A DNA stretch of 5,290 nt from Porphyrobacter sp. UBA7686. Lineage in GTDB: Bacteria; Pseudomonadota; Alphaproteobacteria; Sphingomonadales; Sphingomonadaceae. The notes beneath the pieces were generated by a model. That model searched no databases. It had not been told where the DNA came from and saw only the letters and a list, made by a program, of their open reading frames with translations. Position numbers and translations under genes: made by a program. Shown piece by piece: positions 1 through 5,290 of the stretch. The DNA lies in NCBI GenBank assembly GCA_002482865.1, contig DLGU01000014.1:843-6132 (forward strand), written 5' to 3'. Numbering within the stretch: position 1 is the stretch's first letter; every line of letters starts with the position of its first letter.

Positions 1-1
1 G

Positions 2-424
2 ACCGGCAAGCGCTGGGGCCGCGTGGGCGATGCGCCGGTGATTGGCGCGGGGACCTATGCGGATAATCGCGCCTGTGCGGTCTCGGCGACGGGGTGGGGG
101 GAGTACTTCCTGCGCGTCGGCGTGGCGCATGAGATTTGTGCGCGGTTGCGGGCGACCAACGAGGTGAAAGTCGCGATGGCGGACGAAGGTGCTGCCGCTG
201 AAAGCATCCGCACCGAGGAAGCCCAGTATATCGCCGATGCTGTCATGGCCGATGTCGCCAGCCTCGGCGGCGATGGTGGAGTGATCCTCGTCACGCCCGA
301 GGGCCATGCGATCTTCAGCTTCAACACCACCGGCATGTATCGCGGCCGCGCGACCAGCGGTGGGGTGCGCGAAGTGGCGATCTTCGGCGGCGAGGAGAAG
401 GCTTCGGCCACGCCTGATCATTGA
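2..424 (+). CDS. Isoaspartyl peptidase / L-asparaginase, C-terminal part (5'-truncated by window edge)
   Basis: The product hydrolyses beta-aspartyl (isoaspartyl) dipeptides and probably L-asparagine. The precursor of this Ntn-hydrolase family cleaves itself into alpha and beta subunits. The frame is open from base 2 and stops with TGA at 422-424, giving 140 residues. This corresponds to most of the beta subunit; the nucleophilic threonine should lie about 25-30 residues upstream, outside the window. Visible family motifs are GRVGD at residues 6-10 (Arg7 and Asp10 match the substrate-binding Arg/Asp of E. coli IaaA), IGAGTYADN at 14-22, and TGWGE at 30-34, where the spacing from Asp10 to Thr30 matches the E. 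coli enzyme. The late FNTTGMYRG motif is near the C-terminus. A GTG at 23 is inside the conserved motif and is not a plausible start. The gene converges on the beta-lactamase gene. The family call is firm; the preferred substrate cannot be told from this part. Confidence 0.93.
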   Translation, partial: TGKRWGRVGDAPVIGAGTYADNRACAVSATGWGEYFLRVGVAHEICARLRATNEVKVAMADEGAAAESIRTEEAQYIADAVMADVASLGGDGGVILVTPEGHAIFSFNTTGMYRGRATSGGVREVAIFGGEEKASATPDH

Positions 425-431
425 TTTGAAA

Positions 432-521
432 CCGTTCGTGCTGAGCTTGTTGAAGCACCGCCCTTCTCTTCGAACAAGCGTCGAAAAAAGGACGGCCCTT
501 CGACAAGCTCAGGGCGAACGG
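432..521. repeat. Large imperfect inverted repeat between convergent genes (REP-like; possible bidirectional terminator)
   Basis: The left arm 432-467 and the reverse complement of the right arm 486-521 agree at 29 of 36 positions. Both contain CCGTTCG, then CTGAGCTTGT, then GAAG. Inside these arms TTCGA (469-473) pairs with TCGAA (481-485) around a 7-nt loop, so the whole 90 bp can fold as one long hairpin. It begins 8 bp after the asparaginase stop and ends 7 bp before the beta-lactamase stop, filling the gap between the two converging genes. From memory, the core resembling CTTCGACAAGCTCAG is a common dispersed element in sphingomonad genomes; that is recall, not a search result. A transcription-terminating role for both genes is inferred from position. 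There is no clear long T-tract immediately after either side of the hairpin, so a classical intrinsic terminator is not proven. Confidence 0.8.
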
Positions 522-528
522 GCTTTGC

Positions 529-1461
529 TCAATAAAGCTTGCCGATAACCGGCAACCCCCGCTCCGGTTCAGCGAATTCCTTGATGATCTTGCCCACGCG
601 CGACAGCGTCAATTCCGCCCGTGCGGCCATGTCGTCATCGGCCTGACGCGCGCGGAAATAGCAGGCGAAGGTGATCGGCGGCTGGCCTTTCGGCCCTTCG
701 GCAAACCCGATGTCGATGTAATTGCCTTCGGTCCCGACCATGCCGCTGGTGCCGGTCTTGTCGCCTGCGACCCAGCCTTCAGGCAGCCCCGCACGCACGC
801 GGCGCAGGCCGGTTTCGGTGGCGATCATCCAGCCCTTCAACTCCGCCCGCTCGGCTTCCGGCAGGACGTCGCCATAGATGATCTTGGCGACATTGCGGGC
901 CATCGCGGCGGGCGTGGCGGTGTCGCGGAATTCGGCCGGGGGGACGATGTTCATTTCCGGCTCGATCCGGTCGAGGCGGCTGACCTCGTCGCCGATGCTG
1001 CGCCAGAACGCGGTCAGCCCCGCCGGGCCGCCCAGATTGCGGAGCAGGATGTTGGCCGCCGGATTGTCCGAGGTGATCTGCGTCGCCCGCGCCAACTCGC
1101 GCAAGGTTGCACCCGTGCCGATCCGTTCGCGGGTGAAGGGCGCGTGTTCGAGCATGTCGGCCTCGGTCCACGTTACCCGCTTGTCCGCGTCAATCTGGCC
1201 CGCCGCATGGCGTTGCAGCAGCAGCGCGGCGAGCGAGAACTTGAAGGAGGACGCGTGGCCGAAGCGGCGATCGCGGTTCAGGCCGACCGACATCCCGCTG
1301 ACGGTGTCGAATAGCTCGACGCCCAGCGTGCCGTTACCGACCGCCTCGATCAACCGCAGCTCTGCCGCCAACCGGCCCATCGGGCTCTGATCGGGCGGGA
1401 TGCAGGCTGATGCCCCCAAAGCGAGGGTGCCGCCGATGAAATGCCGCCGATCCAACTTCAT
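529..1461 (-). CDS. Class A serine beta-lactamase with twin-arginine signal
   Basis: This 310-residue protein is predicted to hydrolyse beta-lactams in the periplasm through an acyl-serine intermediate. All class A motifs are present in order: SxxK at 71-74 (SSFK, Ser71 nucleophile), SDN at 131-133, the omega-loop ExxxN as EPEMN at 167-171, and KTG at 235-237. The residue before the nucleophile is Ala70, so the Cys69 of disulfide-containing carbapenemases is absent. The N-terminus has a twin-arginine motif (DRRHFIGG, 4-11), a short hydrophobic run and Cys20 in ASAC, a weak lipobox; it may be Tat-exported and either cleaved or lipidated. The ATG overlaps the stop of the upstream RDD gene as ATGA (1458-1461). 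The ribosome-binding sequence before it is weak, which fits translational coupling. It is the last gene of the operon. Its length is slightly above the usual 280-300. The substrate spectrum cannot be read from the sequence. Confidence 0.93.
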   Translation of the reverse strand: MKLDRRHFIGGTLALGASACIPPDQSPMGRLAAELRLIEAVGNGTLGVELFDTVSGMSVGLNRDRRFGHASSFKFSLAALLLQRHAAGQIDADKRVTWTEADMLEHAPFTRERIGTGATLRELARATQITSDNPAANILLRNLGGPAGLTAFWRSIGDEVSRLDRIEPEMNIVPPAEFRDTATPAAMARNVAKIIYGDVLPEAERAELKGWMIATETGLRRVRAGLPEGWVAGDKTGTSGMVGTEGNYIDIGFAEGPKGQPPITFACYFRARQADDDMAARAELTLSRVGKIIKEFAEPERGLPVIGKLY

Positions 1462-2393
1462 GAGAACTTGTCCGCTTTCCGCTTGCCGAACCGCATGTCG
1501 GCCTCCAACCGGCTGCGCAATTGCCCATAGAACGCCTCGAGGAAAGCCCTTTCGTCGCCCGCGCCGGGGTCCCAGCCGATCTTGCGGCAGATCGTGGCGT
1601 GCACGGCCTTGAGCGCATCGGGCTGAGCATCGCGCAGCAGCCGTTCCAACGTCTGAAGCTCACGCTCGCCATAGATCGAAAGCTCCGCCTCGCCGAAATC
1701 GTAACGCACGCCGGTGACTTCGCTTGCGCCCTCGGCAGTGGCGGCGCCCTGCGTGCTGAGCACAGCGGCCAGCCGGGTGCGCGGGCGTTCAACCACCCAG
1801 GTTCCGGCGACGATGTCGCCCGCCCGCAGGCCATCGCGGTTGAAGAACGGGAACAGCAGGAACAACAGCAGCCAGCCGGTCAGCACAAAGCCGAGCGCGC
1901 CGACATCCTCACCCTGACTGCTCAGCCCGATGAGGATCAGCAGCGCGATCAGCGGATAGAAGACCTCGATATCGCGCAGCAGGTTGCGCGCGATCACGGC
2001 CTCGGGCGTCAGGCGCGCCCCGCCGCGCGCGGCAATGCGAATGCCGACCAGCCGCTTGCCCAGCGTCGCGCCGCGCGGGCCGAGCTCCTGCACCAGAAAA
2101 TAGCCGTACCACGCAGCAAAGCCGATCAGCACGGAGATGATCACCAGAAACTCCGCCGATCCCGGCAAGCGTTGTTGGGGATCAAAGCCGATCCCCTCCA
2201 TCACGCCTTCGAACAGCGCTTGCATCACCCACTGAAAGGCGATCAGGCCGATGACGATGATCACCATGTCGATGATTAGCGCCCCGGCACGGGCTCCGCG
2301 CGCGGCGAGGGTGAGCGGCAGCGCCAGCCCTTCGGGTGTGATCAGCGTGCGGGCGCGCTTGTCCGGCTTGATGGCGGCGGCGGCCTTGCTCAT
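1458..2393 (-). CDS. RDD family inner-membrane protein with cytosolic C-terminal extension
   Basis: This 311-residue membrane protein has the RDD family layout. An Arg-rich entry (ARGARAG, 31-37) is followed by helix 1 (about 36-58) with Asp42, helix 2 (about 81-101), the loop motif RGATLGKRLVGIRI (107-120), hydrophobic stretches at about 145-157 and 165-183, then RDGLRAGDIVAGTWVV (186-201). About 110 mostly hydrophilic residues follow (202-311), ending in a basic tail. These go beyond the core RDD domain and are probably cytosolic. The biochemical role of the family is not settled; some members have been linked to ion transport, which is no more than a hint here. The ATG at 2391-2393 overlaps the SpoIIM-family stop as ATGA, and a GGAAG ribosome-binding site lies 4 nt upstream. 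Its own stop overlaps the beta-lactamase start. The context links it to the MoxR-DUF58-SpoIIM cassette as a membrane component. Confidence 0.9.
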   Translation of the reverse strand: MSKAAAAIKPDKRARTLITPEGLALPLTLAARGARAGALIIDMVIIVIGLIAFQWVMQALFEGVMEGIGFDPQQRLPGSAEFLVIISVLIGFAAWYGYFLVQELGPRGATLGKRLVGIRIAARGGARLTPEAVIARNLLRDIEVFYPLIALLILIGLSSQGEDVGALGFVLTGWLLLFLLFPFFNRDGLRAGDIVAGTWVVERPRTRLAAVLSTQGAATAEGASEVTGVRYDFGEAELSIYGERELQTLERLLRDAQPDALKAVHATICRKIGWDPGAGDERAFLEAFYGQLRSRLEADMRFGKRKADKFS

Positions 2394-3469
2394 GCGGCTT
2401 CCGCCGCTGCGGCGTCACCGGCGATGCGTGGGCGGTAGAGGACGAAATAGGTGAGCCAGAAGGCCAGCATCGTCCCGCCGATCACAAACCGGCCGGAGGT
2501 GCCATCGACCAGCTGACGCGGGAAAGCTTCAAGCAGCGCGGCGGCGATCATCATGATGACCACGCCGACCATCACCACCGCCGAGCGGCGCCCCGCCGCC
2601 GCTGCTGCATCGAGCACCGGAAGCTTGCCGGGGAAGGCCATCGCCCGCCCGATATGCAGCCCCGCCGCGCCCGATAGCAGAATGCCGAACAGCTCGGTCG
2701 TGCCATGCACAGAGAGCCAGGCGGCGAGTTCCACCACCAGCCCCTGCCCGTCGAACAGCCACAGCAAGGCACCCAGCAAGGCCATGTTGTGCACCAGCAG
2801 CAGCAGCGAGGGGATGCCGAAGGCGAACCCCAGCGCGAAGGCGAGGATGCACACCGCCGAATTGTTGCCGAACAGCTGCGCGGCGAAAGCCGACAGGCCG
2901 TCCGCACTGTTCTCGGTCGCCAGGGTGGCCAGCAATTGTTCGCGGCTGGCACCGGGCACGCGGGCCTCGCCGAAGCCGGCCGGGAACAGGCGGTAATACC
3001 ACGCCTCGTCCTGCGCCACGAGCAGCCAGCCGACCACCGTGCCTGCCACCATCACGAACAGCGCGATGCAGATGTCGAGCCACAGGCTGCGCACCGCACG
3101 GCTCCAGCCGCCGAAGATGAAGCCACGAAACCAGCGGATGAAGCCCTGCCGCGGGCCGTAGACCTGAAACCACGCGCGCTGCACCAGCGCTTCGAGATAG
3201 CCGAGGGTCGCGGCGTCGAGTGACGTTTCGCGCGCCACCGAGAGCGAGGAGGCGGCGGTGCGATACAGCGCGGGCAGCGCGATCAGATCGGCATCGGCGA
3301 TGCGGCGCAGCCCGCCGCGCTCCATCCGGGCGAGGATGTCCTCCAGCCTCCGCCAATCGCCTTCGCGCTCCAGCCGGAAGCGGTCGGACCGCAGCGCCGC
3401 GCTTTTGATATCGGGCGGCGCGGCGACTTGTCCGCGCCCGAACCATGACGAGATGACCGGCGCTTTCAC
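2390..3469 (-). CDS. SpoIIM-family (DUF95) integral membrane protein
   Basis: This 359-residue protein resembles the stage II sporulation protein M family, which in spore formers is a membrane component of the engulfment machinery and in other bacteria is a membrane protein of unknown role, often beside MoxR and RDD genes. It has a soluble N-terminal helical region (about 25-125) rich in Arg and Leu. Hydrophobic segments follow at about 131-151, 205-225, 226-240, 243-272, 296-316 and 328-345. The best family signature is the HGTTEL motif (255-260) followed by a small-residue run (SGAAGL, 266-271), together with GNN (201-203). The start is GTG at 3467-3469, overlapping the DUF58 stop as GTGA; GAGG lies 7 nt upstream and no ATG is nearby. 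Its stop overlaps the RDD start. Nothing else here suggests sporulation, so a general envelope role is more likely. Family call is good; function is open. Confidence 0.88.
   Translation of the reverse strand: MKAPVISSWFGRGQVAAPPDIKSAALRSDRFRLEREGDWRRLEDILARMERGGLRRIADADLIALPALYRTAASSLSVARETSLDAATLGYLEALVQRAWFQVYGPRQGFIRWFRGFIFGGWSRAVRSLWLDICIALFVMVAGTVVGWLLVAQDEAWYYRLFPAGFGEARVPGASREQLLATLATENSADGLSAFAAQLFGNNSAVCILAFALGFAFGIPSLLLLVHNMALLGALLWLFDGQGLVVELAAWLSVHGTTELFGILLSGAAGLHIGRAMAFPGKLPVLDAAAAAGRRSAVVMVGVVIMMIAAALLEAFPRQLVDGTSGRFVIGGTMLAFWLTYFVLYRPRIAGDAAAAEAA
2398..2402 (-). promoter_or_regulatory. Ribosome-binding site of the RDD-family gene
   Basis: GGAAG on the minus strand lies 4 nt before the ATG at 2391-2393, inside the 3' end of the SpoIIM-family gene. 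The spacing is a little short but usable, and the ATGA overlap would also allow reinitiation by the same ribosome. Confidence 0.5.
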
Positions 3470-4842
3470 CCTATTGCCTCACTATTGCGGATCGCGAGAT
3501 AGCGGTCGATCAGGCGCGGCCCGATCGACGCCCACGGCGCTTCGAGCACGTCGATCCCCAACCGCCGCAGCCGGGTCAGCACCAGCTTGCGCTGCTGGGC
3601 GAGGCTATCGGCGGTGACCGAACGGGCCAGCGTCGCAATGTCGCCGGGCGGGGCGGTGATCAGGTCTTCGACCTCGCTGTCGGTCATGGTGACGAACAGC
3701 ACCAGATGCTTGCCCGACAACCGCCCGAGGCTTTCGACCATCAGTTCGGCTGCGGTGGGATCGGTGAAGTCGGAGAACACCACCACCAACGAACGGCGCT
3801 GGAGCCGCCCGGTGAGCGTGGCGAGCGCGAGGGTGAAATTGGGTTCGGCCGCCTGATAATCGAGGCCCGCCGCGGCGCTCTGCAAGCGGTGGAAGGCGCG
3901 CGGATCGCCGATGAAGGGCGTCATGATCTGCGGGGCTTGCGCAAAGCCGAACAGGGCGACCTTGTCCCCGCCCTTCAGCGCGACATAGGCGCAGGTGAGC
4001 GCAGCGCTGACCGCCCGGTCGATGCGCGGCAGGCCGTCCACCGGCTCGCACATCGCCTGCCCGCAATCGAAGGCGAAGACGATCTGGTTGTTGCGCTCGC
4101 TCTCGTTCTCGCGGGCGAACAGGCGGGTGTGGCGGGCGCTGGCCTTCCAGTCGATCCGGCGGCGGTCCATGCCGGGCTCGTATTCGCTCAAGGCTTCGAA
4201 CTGCGTGCCTTCGCCCCGGATGCGGCGGGCGATCAGGCCCATCTGGGCGTTGCGCAGAAAGGCCTGTAAATCGGGTGAGCGCACGGGGGAGAGGTCGGGC
4301 CAGATCCGCACCGGGCGGTCCAGCGGATAGTCGACCTGCCGCGCGCCGAGCCGCAAGGGCCCTTCCCAGCGCATCCATGCCCGCTCGACCTGTGCCGTGC
4401 CGCGCCGGGTGGGCGTGAGGATCGTCTCACCGCGCCAACCTTCGCCAAATGGTTGCGGGGCGAGCGTGAGCGTGACCCGGCCTTCAGGGGCCAGCCGCGG
4501 GTCGCAGGCCAGCGCAGCCTCGGCCCGCGCCGGCTGGCGGCCCGTGAACCGCGCCGTGATGGCGAGTACGCTCGGTTGCCCGACCTCGATGTCTTCAGGC
4601 GTGCGGATTTCCCAACCTTCGAGCCGCCCGGTCATCACCGCATCGAGCGCGATCAGCGCCACCAGCGTCAGCCCCAGCATCGGCGCGATCACCCACGCGC
4701 CCGGAGAGGTCGCCGCGATCACCACCGCCACCGGCGCGAGCGCCGCCGCGATCCACGCCGCTCGTTCGGTCGGTGCGACGATCAGCAGCGGCCGCAAGGG
4801 CAGCAGCAGGATGCCGAGGACAAGGCGAAGGACGCGGATCAC
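3466..4842 (-). CDS. DUF58 protein with vWA-like domain, MoxR partner
   Basis: This 458-residue protein starts with two hydrophobic segments (about 5-22 and 29-68, the second probably two helices), anchoring it in the inner membrane. A beta-rich region follows (about 75-180), then the DUF58 core: the signature SEYEPGMDRRRIDWKASAR (219-237) and a vWA-like fold from about 253 to 390. The MIDAS-type motif, normally DxSxS, reads DCGQA at 259-263, so both serines are replaced. A later FSDF (356-359) keeps the Asp found at the end of a central strand. DUF58 proteins accompany MoxR ATPases and are proposed to recruit or present clients; that is family knowledge, not shown here. The start is GTG at 4840-4842, one base after the MoxR stop, with only a distant GAGG (12 nt upstream), fitting coupled translation. 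The exact start is slightly uncertain, but the hydrophobic N-terminus supports it. Confidence 0.92.
   Translation of the reverse strand: MIRVLRLVLGILLLPLRPLLIVAPTERAAWIAAALAPVAVVIAATSPGAWVIAPMLGLTLVALIALDAVMTGRLEGWEIRTPEDIEVGQPSVLAITARFTGRQPARAEAALACDPRLAPEGRVTLTLAPQPFGEGWRGETILTPTRRGTAQVERAWMRWEGPLRLGARQVDYPLDRPVRIWPDLSPVRSPDLQAFLRNAQMGLIARRIRGEGTQFEALSEYEPGMDRRRIDWKASARHTRLFARENESERNNQIVFAFDCGQAMCEPVDGLPRIDRAVSAALTCAYVALKGGDKVALFGFAQAPQIMTPFIGDPRAFHRLQSAAAGLDYQAAEPNFTLALATLTGRLQRRSLVVVFSDFTDPTAAELMVESLGRLSGKHLVLFVTMTDSEVEDLITAPPGDIATLARSVTADSLAQQRKLVLTRLRRLGIDVLEAPWASIGPRLIDRYLAIRNSEAIG
3477..3480 (-). promoter_or_regulatory. Ribosome-binding site supporting the GTG start of the SpoIIM-family gene
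   Basis: GAGG (minus strand) lies 7 nt before the GTG at 3467-3469, inside the last codons of the DUF58 gene. It is well spaced, and together with the GTGA stop/start overlap it favours this start over any internal one; no ATG occurs in the first part of the frame. Confidence 0.6.
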
Positions 4843-4843
4843 C

Positions 4844-5290
4844 TTAGCGGGGTGCCTCGGTGCTTTCGACCAGTTCGGCGACCAGCGCTTCCATGTCGCG
4901 GCCCTCGATCTCGGCGGCGGGGCTGAGGGTCAGGCGGTGCCGCAGCACCGGCACAGCGAGCGCCTTGACGTCATCGGGGATCACATAGGCGCGGCCCTCC
5001 AACGCGGCACGGGCGCGGGCGGCACCGGCCAGCAGCACCGCAGCGCGGGGGGAGGCGCCCACGGTCAGCTCGGAATGGTCGCGGGTCGCGCGGATCAGGC
5101 GCACAACGTAGCGGGTGATATCCTCGGCGACGGTAACCTGCGTCAGCGCGCCGCTCGCTGCGACGAGGCCAGCGGCATTGGTCACGGCGGTCACGCCCAG
5201 ATCGGCGGGACGCTGCGGGCCAGAGCGCTGGCCATAGGTGGCCACAATCCGCGCTTCCTCATCCTCGGCCGGGTAAGGCACCAGCAGCTT
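4844..5290 (-). CDS. MoxR-family AAA+ ATPase, C-terminal part (5'-truncated by window edge)
   Basis: This is the C-terminal part, 148 residues, of a MoxR-type AAA+ ATPase, a chaperone-like enzyme that uses ATP hydrolysis to remodel or activate client proteins. The frame runs open to the right edge; the Walker A and B motifs and sensor 1 would be upstream and cannot be checked. Visible are the KLLVPYPAEDEEARI segment at the very start (common at the junction to the lid), the sensor 2 motif GASPRA (Arg at about residue 82 of the fragment, bases 5045-5047) and the helical lid motif IPDDVKALAVPVLRHRL, which is strongly conserved in MoxR proteins. A GTG at 5279-5281 lies within this conserved stretch and is not the real start. 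The gene ends in TAA at 4844-4846, one base before the DUF58 start. The family call is strong; the client is unknown. Confidence 0.93.
   Translation of the reverse strand, partial: KLLVPYPAEDEEARIVATYGQRSGPQRPADLGVTAVTNAAGLVAASGALTQVTVAEDITRYVVRLIRATRDHSELTVGASPRAAVLLAGAARARAALEGRAYVIPDDVKALAVPVLRHRLTLSPAAEIEGRDMEALVAELVESTEAPR

Noticed and set aside
306..548. + strand open frame running from the asparaginase gene through the palindrome
   Set aside because: It overlaps the asparaginase gene out of frame and its second half is just translated repeat; nothing supports expression.
1521..2279. Long + strand open frame of 252 codons opposite the RDD gene
   Set aside because: Its product is rich in Gln, Arg, His and Asp with no domain, as expected for the antisense of a GC-rich membrane-protein gene; the minus-strand frame has clear RDD motifs.
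2786..2811. CAGCAG-type short tandem repeats in the SpoIIM-family gene (also in the RDD gene near 1855-1875)
   Set aside because: They encode runs of Leu in transmembrane helices (CTG codons on the minus strand), so codon bias explains them.
2529..3446. Long alternative minus-strand frame of 305 codons within the SpoIIM-family gene
   Set aside because: The product is Arg/Ala/Gly-rich and lacks hydrophobic segments; it is the frame-shifted shadow of the real multispan protein.
3706..4269. + strand open frame of 187 codons opposite the DUF58 gene
   Set aside because: No recognisable motif, no ribosome-binding site of note, and it lies wholly opposite strongly conserved DUF58 sequence.
3466..5290. 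Possibility that MoxR-DUF58-SpoIIM-RDD is a new defence or toxin system
   Set aside because: The gene set is a recurring cassette of known families; no nuclease, toxin or other effector domain is visible, and no mobile-element context exists in the window.

Overview
The window is a GC-rich, densely packed piece of chromosome that looks like an alphaproteobacterium, most likely Sphingomonadales (Erythrobacter/Porphyrobacter/Sphingomonas-like). That placement is an inference from protein style, GC content, and an intergenic palindrome with cores resembling CTTCGACAAGCTCAG, which I recall as a frequent dispersed repeat in sphingomonad genomes. No search was run. No RNA gene, CRISPR array or insertion sequence was seen, and no stretch over 300 bases lacks a gene.

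Layout. At the left edge, on the + strand (2-424), is the 3' part of an isoaspartyl peptidase / L-asparaginase (Ntn-hydrolase) gene. It faces a leftward block of five genes that fills the rest of the window. The roughly 100-bp gap between the convergent ends holds one large imperfect inverted repeat (432-521).

The leftward block reads, in transcription order from the right edge: MoxR-type AAA+ ATPase (C-terminal half only), DUF58 protein (vWA-like), SpoIIM-family (DUF95) membrane protein, RDD-family membrane protein, and class A beta-lactamase. The genes are separated by 1 bp or overlap by 4 bp (GTGA, ATGA, ATGA), so they almost certainly form one operon with translational coupling. Its promoter lies beyond the right edge.

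How they may work together. MoxR-DUF58 pairs are a known ATPase/vWA partnership proposed to act as chaperones or in maturation of envelope or metal-dependent proteins. The SpoIIM-like and RDD proteins would be the inner-membrane part of the same module. This cassette is a recurring, poorly characterised arrangement, not a new system. The notable point is its last gene: a complete serine beta-lactamase with a twin-arginine export signal and all catalytic motifs, start codon overlapping the stop codon of the RDD gene. That suggests a cell-envelope role for the operon, or that an envelope-directed lactamase has been recruited into it.
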